From Treponema sp. (GTDB lineage: Bacteria > Spirochaetota > Spirochaetia > Treponematales > Treponemataceae), in the NCBI GenBank assembly GCA_022010055.1, contig CP091737.1, positions 620,001 through 684,000 on the forward strand: a DNA stretch of 64,000 bases, read 5' to 3'. The position numbers and the translations under genes were made by a program. Numbering within the stretch: position 1 is the first letter of the stretch; every line of letters begins with the position of its first letter. The notes beneath the pieces were generated by a model. That model saw nothing but the letters and a program-made list of their open reading frames with translations. It did no database searches and was not told the DNA's origin. Below are positions 20,143 through 29,023 of this stretch, piece by piece.

Positions 20143-21324
20143 ATGTCTAAAAAATTAGTTCCTATAACATTGCTCTGCGGCTATCTTGGAGCAGGAAAAA
20201 CAACACTCCTTAACAAGGTTCTTACGAACCAGAAAGGCTATAAGGTTGCTGTGATTGTAAACGACATTGGCGAAATAAATGTCGACCAGACCCTTATTTC
20301 AAAAGAGGCGAACATCACGGACACTTCAAGCATAATCGGGCTTCAGAATGGCTGTATCTGCTGCACGCTTAAATCCGACCTTGTTCAGCAGATTGAAAAT
20401 CTTATCAGTTCGGGAAAATTTGACTACATTCTTATTGAAGCTTCCGGTGTCTGCGAGCCTATGCCGATTGCCCAGGCAATCATGCAGATTGAGAACGGCC
20501 GCCTTGACAATGTTGTTTCGGTTGTGGATGCAAAGCGTCTTGTGGATGAATTTTCCGGCGGAGACAACCTTCTTAAAAAGGACATGGACGAGGAGGACCT
20601 GGAGTCGCTTCTGGTTCAGCAGATTGAATTCTGTTCAACTTTGATTATTAACAAAAAAGACCTTGTTACTCCGGAAGAAATGAAAAAAGTTCATGCGGTG
20701 GTAAAAGCGCTGCAGCCGCATGTAAAGGTGATTGAGGCTGAACGCGGAAATGTCGAGGTTGAGGACATTCTTGCGACAGAAAGATTTGATTTTGACGTTG
20801 TGTTTGAAAGCGCGGCGTGGGTTCAGCATCTTGAGTCGGCGGAAGAGGATGAGCATGAAGGGGAGCATGAGCACCACCACGAGCATCACGGACACGAGGA
20901 GGAACACGAGCATCATCACCATGAGCACAAGCACGAAGGTGACTCCGGAAGCGACGAGGATGAGTACGGAATAGGAAATTTCGTGTATTACAGAAGGCGT
21001 CCTTTTAACCGTGAGAAACTTGAGGAATATGCCGGACGCTGGCCAAGAAATATTATCCGTTCAAAAGGCGTAGTGTGGTTTAGCGATGAGCAGAACATGG
21101 CTTATGTTTTTGAGACTTCGGGAAGACAGATTTCTGCAGGTGCGTCAGGAACATGGCTTGCCGCCGCTCCTAAGGAAGAGCAGGATGAAGTTCTTGCTCA
21201 GGAACCAAAAATGCGCGAGGAGTGGGATGAAAAAGTCGGCGACAGAATGATTAAGATGTGTATTATCGGTCAGAAAATGGATAAGGAAAAGATTATATCA
21301 GAGCTGGATTCTCTTCTTGACTGA
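20143..21324 (+). CDS. CobW/COG0523-family GTP-binding metallochaperone with His-rich loop
   Basis: 393 residues. P-loop GYLGAGKTTLLNK, the zinc/cobalt-binding CxCC in NGCICCTLKSDL, switch EASGVCEPMPIAQ and base-specificity NKKDL are present. A very His/Glu-rich insertion (about residues 232-267; for example HEHHHEHHGHEEEHEHHHH) precedes the CobW C-terminal domain (WPRNIIRSKGVVWF). The family hydrolyses GTP to deliver Zn or Co to client enzymes; the His stretch would store or sense metal. The client is not evident here. Preceded by RBS GAGG and immediately followed by the MATE gene. Confidence 0.92.
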   Translation: MSKKLVPITLLCGYLGAGKTTLLNKVLTNQKGYKVAVIVNDIGEINVDQTLISKEANITDTSSIIGLQNGCICCTLKSDLVQQIENLISSGKFDYILIEASGVCEPMPIAQAIMQIENGRLDNVVSVVDAKRLVDEFSGGDNLLKKDMDEEDLESLLVQQIEFCSTLIINKKDLVTPEEMKKVHAVVKALQPHVKVIEAERGNVEVEDILATERFDFDVVFESAAWVQHLESAEEDEHEGEHEHHHEHHGHEEEHEHHHHEHKHEGDSGSDEDEYGIGNFVYYRRRPFNREKLEEYAGRWPRNIIRSKGVVWFSDEQNMAYVFETSGRQISAGASGTWLAAAPKEEQDEVLAQEPKMREEWDEKVGDRMIKMCIIGQKMDKEKIISELDSLLD

Positions 21325-21343
21325 TTCTTGCGCAGGATATTCT

Positions 21344-22715
21344 ATGTCTACAGAAAATAAGATGGGCTCAATGCCCGTCATGAAACTCATTTTTAATATG
21401 TCGCTGCCAATTATGTTTTCCATGCTGATTATGGCATTGTACAACATCGTTGACTCGGTTTTTGTTGGAATGATCGGAGAAGAGGCTTTGACAGCTGTTT
21501 CTCTGGCTTTCCCTATACAGAATCTTATGGTTTCGTTCGGCGTAGGAACATCAGTCGGTGTTAATGCGCTGCTTTCGCTCCGGCTCGGCCAGAAAAATCA
21601 GGACGACGTAAACAAAACTGCGATGAACGGAATTTCGCTTTCTGTTATTACGTGGCTTGTGTTTGCTGTCGCCGGAACTATTGTCATAAAACCGTATCTC
21701 TGTTCCCAGACCGGAAACTCGACTATCATCGAATACGGAAAAGAGTATCTTGATATTATCCTTATCCTTGGTCTTGGACCGATAGTCGGAACTATGTTCG
21801 ACAGGCTTCTCCAGTCTACGGGAAGAACGTTTCTTTCAATGATTTCGCAGATTGTCGGAGCGGTTTAATTGTGTTTTCGATCCACTGCTTATCTTTGGAA
21901 TCGGGCCATTTCCTGCGATGGGAATAAAGGGCGCTGCCCTTGCTACTGTTCTGGGGCAGATTATAGGAATGTTTGTCTCGCTGGGATTAAACCTTTCCAA
22001 GAACCATGATATTCAGTTCAAGTTTAAGAATCTTTTTCTTAAAAGCCGGATTGTGGCGCAGATTTACAAAGTCGCTGTTCCATCTATTTTGATGACATCC
22101 ATAACTTCTGTAATAACTTACTTTATGAATATTATTCTTGGCGGAACTCCAAACGGCGGTGACACTGCGATTGCTGTTTACGGCGTTTATTTTAAGCTGA
22201 ACAGTTTTGTGTTTATGCCGGTTTTTGGTCTTTGCAACGGAATCATTCCGATTATAGCGTACAATTACGGGGCTATGCATCACAGGCGGATTACAAATTC
22301 AATCCGCGGCGCTTTGATTCTTGCGCTCTGCATTATGGCGGTTGGTGTTGTCCTGTTCGAGGCGATTCCGGGGCAGCTTTTTTCTATGTTCAGCGCGACT
22401 CCGGAAATGAAACGGATGGGAATTGTCGCCCTGCGCCTTATTGCTCCAAGTTTTATTGGCGCTGCCGTGGCGATAACGCTTTCCTCTGTATTTCAGGCAT
22501 TTGGAAATGCCGTTTACAGCATGATTGTTTCTTTTTCCCGTCAGATTGTTGTTTTCCTTCCGGCCGCTTATTTTCTTTCAAGAACCGGAAACGTGGATAA
22601 CGTCTGGTGGTGCTTTATGATTGCGGAATTTATGTCGGTAGGAACATCTCTGTTTTTTATGCGGAGAATCTACGTAAAAAAAATCCGCGCGATACCAATG
22701 GATGAAAGCCGGTAG
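21344..22715 (+). CDS. MATE-family multidrug/cation antiporter (frame break near 21865)
   Basis: Polytopic exporter of about 457 residues and ~12 membrane helices, starting MSTENKMGSMPVMKL. The two MatE halves show MALYNIVDSVFVGMIGEEAL in the first and ITSVITYFMNIILGG in the second, and DPLLIFGIGPFPAMGIKGAA is the conserved first-half segment. Frame is lost at GCGGTTTAATTG; a longer T run gives GAVFNCVFDPLL. The substrate cannot be told from sequence. A second, different MATE gene lies at 32971. Confidence 0.86.
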
Positions 22716-22798
22716 TTCTCCAGAATCAGCGGCGGTTTTGTATATTTACGCAAAAAAATGCATAAATATAAATAAAAATGGATAAATATTTAAAATCA

Positions 22799-22842
22799 AA
22801 ACAGATTGAAAATTCGATAGTGTTTTCAGTCTGTTTTTTTTG
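22799..22842 (+). terminator. Rho-independent terminator after MATE gene
   Basis: A 14-bp stem, AAACAGATTGAAAA (22799-22812) with TTTTCAGTCTGTTT (22823-22836), one G-U pair, followed by a T run. It isolates the pflB transcript from upstream genes. Confidence 0.82.
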
Positions 22843-22992
22843 TAAAAGTACACTAAATATGGTTTTTTTAATTGAATTTTAATTGAGTTTTGATGTTGTT
22901 TATATTATTATTTAGTAAGGACGGTTTAAGACTGGTAAAGTTTTGCCGCTTCTAAAAAGTAAACTAATCATTTTTTTGAGAGGTATAAAGAT

Positions 22993-25346
22993 ATGATCCA
23001 GAAAGAAGAATGGAATGGTTTTGCAGGTCGTTTGTGGAAAGAAGAAGTAAATGTAAGAGACTTCATCCAGAACAACTACACTCCTTATGACGGAGATAAT
23101 AAATTCCTTGCAGGTCCTACGGCAGCGACAAAAAAGCTGTTTGACGAGCTTCAGAGACTTCAGAAAGAAGAACACAACAAGAAATCTATCGGTTTGGATG
23201 GAAAAGAAAGAACTGGTGTTCTTGATATGGATACTGACATTGTTACAGGTCTTACATCTCACAAACCTGGATATATCTGCCCGGAAGGAAAGGAACTTGA
23301 GCAGGTTGTAGGTCTTCAGACTGACAAGCCGTTGAAAAGAGCCTTCATGCCTTATGGTGGAATCAAGATGGCTGAACAGTCATGCGAGATGTACGGTTAT
23401 AAGGTAAACCCTGAGCTTCACAAGATTTACTGAATATCATAAAACACATAACCAGGGCGTATTTGATGTTTACACTCCGGAACACCGTGCGGTTCGTTCT
23501 GCGCATATTCTTACAGGTTTGCCTGATACTTATGGACGCGGACGCATTGTCGGCGACTACCGCCGTGTCGCGCTTTATGGTATTGACTACCTTATTCAGG
23601 AAAAGCAGAAAGACTTTGCCAACATCGGCGACGGAACAATGACAGAAGAAGTTGTACGCCTTCGCGAGGAAGTTTCTGATCAGATTAAGGCTCTTAAGGG
23701 TCTTAAGGAAATGGCTGCAAGCTATGGCTTTGACATTTCAAAACCTGCGAAGACAGCAAAAGAAGCGTTCCAGTGGCTCTATTTCGGTTATCTTGGCGCG
23801 GTAAAGACACAGAACGGTGCGGCTATGTCTGTAGGCCGTGTTTCTACATTCCTTGACATCTATATTGAACGTGATGTTAAGAACGGAACTCTTACAGAAG
23901 AGCAGGCCCAGGAACTTGTTGACCACATGGTTATGAAGTTCCGCATGGTTCGCTTTGCCCGAATTGAATCTTACAACCAGCTTTTCTCCGGCGACCCGAT
24001 CTGGGCTACGCTTGAAGTTGGCGGTCTTGGACAGGACGGACGTTCAATGGTAACAAAGAACGACTTCCGCTTCCTTCATACATTGGAAAATATGGGACCT
24101 TCTCCAGAGCCGAATATGACTGTTCTGTACTCTAAGAGACTTCCTGAAAACTTCCGCAAATACGCCGCAAAGATTTCTATCGACACATCTTCAATCCAGT
24201 ATGAGAATGACGATGTTATGCGTCCGGTTTGGGGTGATGATTATTCAATCTGCTGCTGTGTTTCTGCAACTCAGACTGGAAAGGAAATGCAGTTCTTTGG
24301 TGCCCGCGCGAACCTTGCAAAGGCTTTGCTTTATGCATTCAACGGCGGTATCGATGAAGGCTTGAAGAAGGGAATGCAGGTTGGTCCGGAATACGCTCCA
24401 ATCACAGCTGATGTAATCGACGCTTCAAACTACGACGAAGTTCTTCGCAAATACAAGGCAATGCTTGAATGGCTTGCAGGTGTTTACGTAAATGTTCTTA
24501 ATGCAATCCATTATATGCACGATAAATATTACTACGAGGCAGAAGAGCTTGCCCTTGAAGATACAGACATCAAGAGAACATTCGCTACTGGTATCGCCGG
24601 ATTCTCTCACGTAGTAGATTCTCTTTCTGCTATGAAGTACGCGAAAGTTCATGTAAACCGCGAAAGTAGAAGTAAAAGACAAGGCTGGAAACGTAATCAA
24701 CACTGTGACACTTGTAAAAGACTTTACTGTTGAAGGCGACTTCCCTCGCTATGGTCAGGATGATGACCGCGCTGATGATATTGCAGTGGATCTTTTGAAG
24801 ACATTTATGTCTATGATTAAAAAGCATCCTACATATCGCAATGCTGAGCCTACAACTTCTATTCTTACAATTACTTCTAACGTTGTATACGGAAAGGCTA
24901 CTGGCGCTCTTCCTAATGGCCGCCCGGCAGGCGCTCCGTTCTCTCCTGGAGCAAACCCGTCTTACGGCGCAGAAACAAAGGGTCTTATCAAGTCTTTGAA
25001 CTCTGTTGCTAAGCTTCCTTATGAATACGCTTTGGACGGAATTTCAAACACTCAGACTATCAACCCTGGCGCTCTTGGACACAACGAGGACGAAAGAATT
25101 GAAAACCTTGTAAATGTTCTTGACGGATATTTTGATGTAAGCGCTGAGTCAGGACATGCCGGAGCCCACCACCTGAACGTAAACGTATTTGGTGTTGAAA
25201 AACTTAAGGACTGTCAGGCTCATCCGGAAAAACCAGAATATGCTAACTTTACAGTCCGCGTTTCTGGTTACGCAGTACGCTTTATCAACCTTACTAAGGA
25301 ACAGCAGGACGATGTAATCGCACGTACTTGCCACGCTTCCCTCTAG
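22993..25346 (+). CDS. pflB: Pyruvate formate-lyase (two frame breaks)
   Basis: Glycyl-radical enzyme cleaving pyruvate with CoA to acetyl-CoA and formate, central to mixed-acid fermentation. The start [39 protein letters not shown], the adjacent active-site cysteines in [27 protein letters not shown] and the C-terminal glycyl loop [17 protein letters not shown] are all present; total ~785 residues. Breaks lie at ~23430 (AAGATTTACTG; two more T give [13 protein letters not shown]) and ~24665 (CGCGAAAGTAGAAG; repair gives [14 protein letters not shown]). Both look like run-length indels. RBS GAGAGG before ATG 22993. Activated by PflA (27257). Confidence 0.94.
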
Positions 25347-25369
25347 TCTTTAATTGTTGATTAAAACCG

Positions 25370-25403
25370 CGCCCTCTGTCAAAAAGCAGGGGGCGTTTTT
25401 TTT
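25370..25403 (+). terminator. Rho-independent terminator of pflB
   Basis: CGCCCTCTG (25370-25378) pairs with CAGGGGGCG (25387-25395), followed by eight T. Confidence 0.88.
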
Positions 25404-25471
25404 GCCCGGCTGCCTTTTTTATTGAATCTGAAAATTAATTCAAAAATTAACTCAAAAATTGCAATTTAAAA

Positions 25472-25499
25472 TTGTGTTATTCTCCTTTTACTGTATAAT
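25472..25499 (+). promoter_or_regulatory. Putative promoter upstream of the hairpin leader
   Basis: TATAAT at 25494-25499 is a perfect -10; a weak -35 (TTGTGT, 25472-25477) is 16 bp upstream. Transcription would produce the structured leader at 25536-25676. Confidence 0.5.
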
Positions 25500-25535
25500 G
25501 ATTAAGTCGATTAAAAATCGAAAGGAGAGTGTAAT

Positions 25536-25676
25536 AAAAACTTTGCCTGAAATAGTGTCAAAGTTTTTATTCAAAAGTTTGCGTTGCAAACTTTATTATC
25601 AACTGTTGTTTCTCACTTCGTTGAGAAACAACTTAAAAAGTCAAATCGAAAATTGAAATTTTCTCGTTGACTTTTT
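25536..25676 (+). ncRNA. Structured leader: four tandem perfect stem-loops
   Basis: Four stems in a row, each perfectly paired: AAAAACTTTG/CAAAGTTTTT (25536-25568), AAAGTTTGC/GCAAACTTT (25574-25594), GTTGTTTCTCA/TGAGAAACAAC (25605-25632) and AAAAAGTCAA/TTGACTTTTT (25635-25676). The last ends just before GGGAG, the RBS of the gene at 25690, so it could affect translation. The first stem plus T tail could act as an attenuator. The function is unknown. An ORF can be read through the region but its codons are dictated by the palindromes, so I do not call it a gene. Confidence 0.55.
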
Positions 25677-25689
25677 ATGGGAGTTTTTT

Positions 25690-26313
25690 ATGAAGAAATT
25701 ATTATTTATTGCGCTCGGTTCAATCGCGCTTTCCGCGATGGTTTTTGCAAAGGAAACGGTTCAAAATCTTGACTTCAGTATTCCGATTGACAACAGGGAG
25801 CTTGATTTTGATGATGACATTGGGAAGATTACGGAGAAGTCAACGTCTTTTGATTTTGACTATTCTATGATGACAATAAACGAAAGCGGTTTTTCATTCA
25901 TTTTTGGTGCGAATATTGGTTATACTTCAACAAACCTTGAAAAAACGGATGATCCGTTTGAAGGTCTTGACCTTGCTATGAAGCTCGGCTGGGGTGGAGT
26001 TCCTTTGAATATGAAGAATTTTGTTCTTGGCTTTCACGGTTTCTTCGGTTTTGGATTCAGAACCCTTAACATGAGCGTGTCATCACTTGATCATAAACTG
26101 ACAGTGTTCAATACAAAGATAGGCGCGGACCTTATTGCAATCTACCGCTTTAATGACAGAGTCGGTGTGAATGCGTCTGTAGACCTGTTTACAAACCTGC
26201 CTGCGTTTGGAGCTCTTGATGTTGACGGTCCTGGTGTAAGCCAGAATTATGCGTTTGCCTGTATGGGTGGAATAGGTGTCGTGCCAAAGGTTGGCGTGAG
26301 CCTTTTCTTCTAG
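25690..26313 (+). CDS. Secreted or outer-membrane protein, unknown (207 aa)
   Basis: Signal peptide MKKLLFIALGSIALSAMVFA, then a mature part with alternating hydrophobic residues (FDYSMMTINESGFSFIFG, GLDLAMKLGWGG, FGFRTLNMSV, IGADLIAIYRFNDRVGVNAS) ending in GVSLFF. The pattern and final aromatic suggest a small outer-membrane beta-barrel or an opacity-like surface protein. No named family is recognised. It follows the four-hairpin leader and precedes another secreted protein by 16 bp. Confidence 0.65.
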   Translation: MKKLLFIALGSIALSAMVFAKETVQNLDFSIPIDNRELDFDDDIGKITEKSTSFDFDYSMMTINESGFSFIFGANIGYTSTNLEKTDDPFEGLDLAMKLGWGGVPLNMKNFVLGFHGFFGFGFRTLNMSVSSLDHKLTVFNTKIGADLIAIYRFNDRVGVNASVDLFTNLPAFGALDVDGPGVSQNYAFACMGGIGVVPKVGVSLFF

Positions 26314-26329
26314 GCAGGAAACAAAAATT

Positions 26330-26857
26330 ATGAAAAAGTTTATATTTCTCTCTGTTCTGATAGCTCTTGGCCCGTGCGTTTTTGCCGAGTCGGGGCGGAT
26401 TCTGGATGATGGCAGCGTCTTTGTGGTCAGAAACAGAGGGGATTTTGAAGAAAACATAAAAATCATCAATAAGACCAATTCTGATTTAACTGTAAGCGTA
26501 AAGGGAACAAGAAAACGCAGCGGCAAGATTGAATTCGTCGGCTCGCAGAAAATCGAAATCGGCACGACAGGGAAAATTTACGGCGAATATGCCGGCCGGA
26601 TGGATTTGTTCTCTGATTTTACTTTTACATTTTTTGAAGGAGCGGTAAAATCTTTTGACACATCGCTCTATGACAGTAATCTGCATCTCTGCATAAACAG
26701 AATTGAGCAAAAAAATGTAAGTGCGGTTGATTCAGATTCAGAAGATTCGGATGGCGATATTGCTGATAAAATTCTGAAATACAAGAAGCTTCTGGATATG
26801 GGCGCGATTACCCAGCAGGAATTTGAATTTCTTAAAAAAAAGGAATTGTCTTTCTGA
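26330..26857 (+). CDS. Secreted protein with C-terminal SHOCT-like segment (175 aa)
   Basis: Signal peptide MKKFIFLSVLIALGPCVFAE. The middle region is beta-rich (IINKTNSDLTVSVKGTR, KIEFVGSQKIEIG). An acidic linker (DSDSEDSDGD) leads to IADKILKYKKLLDMGAITQ and EFEFLKKKEL, which fits the short SHOCT oligomerisation motif. The role is unknown. Likely co-transcribed with the gene at 25690. Confidence 0.62.
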   Translation: MKKFIFLSVLIALGPCVFAESGRILDDGSVFVVRNRGDFEENIKIINKTNSDLTVSVKGTRKRSGKIEFVGSQKIEIGTTGKIYGEYAGRMDLFSDFTFTFFEGAVKSFDTSLYDSNLHLCINRIEQKNVSAVDSDSEDSDGDIADKILKYKKLLDMGAITQQEFEFLKKKELSF

Positions 26858-26905
26858 GTCGAGGGGCGGGTGCATAACCTGCCTCTTCTGAGGGATATTT
26901 TTTTT

Positions 26906-27131
26906 ATAGTCCAAATGTCGAGTTTTTTACTGAATCCATAAATTGAATGAGCGGGAAGAAAAAGAAAGCGGCAACCGAGCCATTCTGAGCGATAGCAAGC
27001 GATTTGAAAAAATCGCGCAGTCTGATACATTGTATGCGAAGTACGATAGCTTCGCTATCTACCGAATTGACGCGCTTTTTCTGGTAGCTCATTCAATTCT
27101 TGTGCTGAATTTATGAAACTCGAAATTCAGG
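26906..27131. repeat. Palindromic repeat R4, divergent interior
   Basis: Starts atagtccaaatgtcgagttt and ends aaactcgaaattcaggattt, the same TCGAGTTT inverted ends as R1-R3. The interior differs: ATTGAATGAGC near the left pairs with GCTCATTCAATT near the right, and the centre has GATAGCTTCGCTATC. No gene. It fills most of the 400-bp gap between 26857 and pflA. Confidence 0.65.
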
Positions 27132-27256
27132 ATTTAAAAAAATAAAGAACTTTTTTTATTTATAAACCTTGTTTTAAAAATGTCCTGAAAATATGAATTT
27201 ATTTTAAAAAAATGTGATAGACTTTCTTTACATCAGCCTGGTTAAATGGAGTTTTT

Positions 27257-28003
27257 ATGCAGGGATATATTCATCAGCTGGAGAGTTTTGGTTGTGCGGA
27301 CGGGCCTGGCTCTCGGTTTGTAATTTTTTTTAGCGGATGTCCGTTGAGATGTAAGTTTTGCCACAATCCTGATACCTGGAATATGTCCAAGGGAACTTTG
27401 TGGACTGCCGAAGATTTGCTTAAGGAAGCCCTTTCCTGCCGCGCGTATTGGGGTAAAAAGGGCGGCATTACAGTGAGCGGAGGAGAGCCTCTTTTTCAGA
27501 TTGATTTTTTGCTTGAGCTTTTTACGCTTGCAAAAGAAAAAAATGTTAATACTTGCATTGATACGTCCGGAGCGCCGTTTACCAGAGAAGGAAAATGGTT
27601 TGAAACTTTCCAGAGGCTTATGGATGTTACGGATCTTCTTTTAATGGATATTAAGCATATAAACGAAGATGAGCACATAAAATTAACCGGCCGCAGCGGA
27701 AAAAACATAAAGGATATGTTCTATTATCTTGATGAGATTGCAAAGCCGATATGGATACGCCACGTTCTGACGCCGGGAATTACTGATAACGACGAGTATT
27801 TGACTGAAACCAGGGATTTTATACGGACTTTGAGCAATGTTCAGCGCGTCGAGATTCTGCCTTATCATGGTCTTGGAGCTGCCAAGTATAAGGATTTGGG
27901 CATGGATTACGTTTTAAAGGATACACCAAGCCCGTCTGAGGAAAGGATTAAAAACGCGCAGAAGATTCTTGAGTGCGATAAGTACGATGCCTGGAAAAAA
28001 TAG
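27257..28003 (+). CDS. pflA: Pyruvate formate-lyase activating enzyme (radical SAM)
   Basis: 248 residues. The radical-SAM cluster motif is CPLRCKFC (Cx3Cx2C), with FGCADGPGSRFVIFFSGC before it and TVSGGEPLFQ after it, all typical of PflA. It uses SAM and a 4Fe-4S cluster to install the glycyl radical on PflB (22993). The other conserved segments (LLMDIKHINEDEH, WIRHVLTPGITD) are intact. It sits 1.9 kb after pflB, separated by two secreted-protein genes and repeat R4, so it is probably transcribed on its own. Confidence 0.95.
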   Translation: MQGYIHQLESFGCADGPGSRFVIFFSGCPLRCKFCHNPDTWNMSKGTLWTAEDLLKEALSCRAYWGKKGGITVSGGEPLFQIDFLLELFTLAKEKNVNTCIDTSGAPFTREGKWFETFQRLMDVTDLLLMDIKHINEDEHIKLTGRSGKNIKDMFYYLDEIAKPIWIRHVLTPGITDNDEYLTETRDFIRTLSNVQRVEILPYHGLGAAKYKDLGMDYVLKDTPSPSEERIKNAQKILECDKYDAWKK

Positions 28004-28007
28004 TTTT

Positions 28008-28814
28008 TTACAGCTTGAAGAAATTTTCCGCGTTTTTCCACATTATTTTTTCAAACGAATCTGCGGAAATCATTTTTTCCAGCCCATAAAAATAATCCTG
28101 ATAAATCGAACGGTCGCCTGTTTTGTTGTGCGCATAAGTGTCAACGCCATCAATCGGCATGTCTGAACCGAACAAAAGTTTTTCGCTTCCGGCTTTTTTT
28201 ATAAATTTGATTGCCTTGTCGTATGAAACCCACGCGGTGTCGCCGAAAAGGTTAGGAAGTTTTGCGCATATATCAATCGCTTCCTCGTGGTCTGTCTCAA
28301 GCCCAAGGTGCGCCATTACAAATTTTACGTGCGGATGTCTTTTTGCCATGTTGTATACTTTCCGGCATTCTGAAAATCCGTCGTTTGCGGTGTGGACTAT
28401 TACAGGCAGCTCAAGGCGTTCTGCGAGTTCAATGTATGGTTCTATTTTAGGACTGTCAAATTCTAGCGAGGAATAAAACGGATGAATTTTTATTGCTTTT
28501 ACGTACTGCTGATGGATTTTCAGAAGGTATTCCAGTTCCGCTGAAGGCTGCTCAAGCTGAGGTTTTACCCATATCGCCGCAAAAACCGAGCCTGAATTTG
28601 ATTTTGCGAAGTCGATTGTGTCTTTTGCAGTCTGAATCATCGGAACCTGCTGGTCTTCGGGCAATATTCTGTGCTCAGTATCGGTTTCAACAGACGAAAC
28701 GCTGGAAACGATTATTTTGCTTATGCCGTACCTTTCCATTGCGGTCAGCACATCTTTTTGGGGCATTGAATAGCCCAGACTTTTTCCAAAGTGAACGTGT
28801 GAATCAATAATCAT
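28008..28814 (-). CDS. Amidohydrolase-family metal-dependent hydrolase
   Basis: 268 residues of the amidohydrolase-2 barrel. Metal ligands are suggested by IDSHVHFG at the N-terminus, KIHPFYS, VIVHTAND, FVMAHLGLE and LLFGSDMPIDG. The substrate is unknown. I start at ATG 28814 because an upstream in-frame ATG would add 27 unconserved-looking residues, and because TATAAT ends exactly 6 nt before this ATG with no SD, suggesting a leaderless message. Convergent with pflA, 4 bp apart. Confidence 0.8.
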   Translation of the reverse strand: MIIDSHVHFGKSLGYSMPQKDVLTAMERYGISKIIVSSVSSVETDTEHRILPEDQQVPMIQTAKDTIDFAKSNSGSVFAAIWVKPQLEQPSAELEYLLKIHQQYVKAIKIHPFYSSLEFDSPKIEPYIELAERLELPVIVHTANDGFSECRKVYNMAKRHPHVKFVMAHLGLETDHEEAIDICAKLPNLFGDTAWVSYDKAIKFIKKAGSEKLLFGSDMPIDGVDTYAHNKTGDRSIYQDYFYGLEKMISADSFEKIMWKNAENFFKL

Positions 28815-28820
28815 GCCTTG

Positions 28821-28826
28821 ATTATA
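28821..28826 (-). promoter_or_regulatory. -10 element adjacent to start codon (leaderless candidate)
   Basis: TATAAT on the minus strand, then CAAGGC, then ATG. The -35 is weak. Confidence 0.5.
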
Positions 28827-28927
28827 ACATATATTTTTTATTTCGGAAAAATAAATAAAAACCTCTGGGGTAAAATGATTCGCGGAGGCATTCATATTTT
28901 TTGAAACTAGATTTTTTCACTGATAAT

Positions 28928-28956
28928 TGAGTTTAAAAGCCTGTTTCGTGTATAAT
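28928..28956 (+). promoter_or_regulatory. Sigma-70 promoter of cimA
   Basis: TTGAGT (28928-28933), 17 bp, TATAAT (28951-28956). Downstream, ATACCC (28963-28968) can pair with GGGTAT (28994-28999) followed by T5, a weak attenuator-like hairpin in the leader. Confidence 0.7.
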
Positions 28957-29023
28957 TGGAGCATACCCTTTAATGCTCTCAGTTTGAAGTTCGGGGTATT
29001 TTTAGTTTGGCAAGAGGTTTTTT

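Noticed and set aside
25459..25656. 65-codon ORF in the hairpin leader before 25690
   Set aside because: Its sequence is created by palindromic stems; no SD before the start and no protein-like features.
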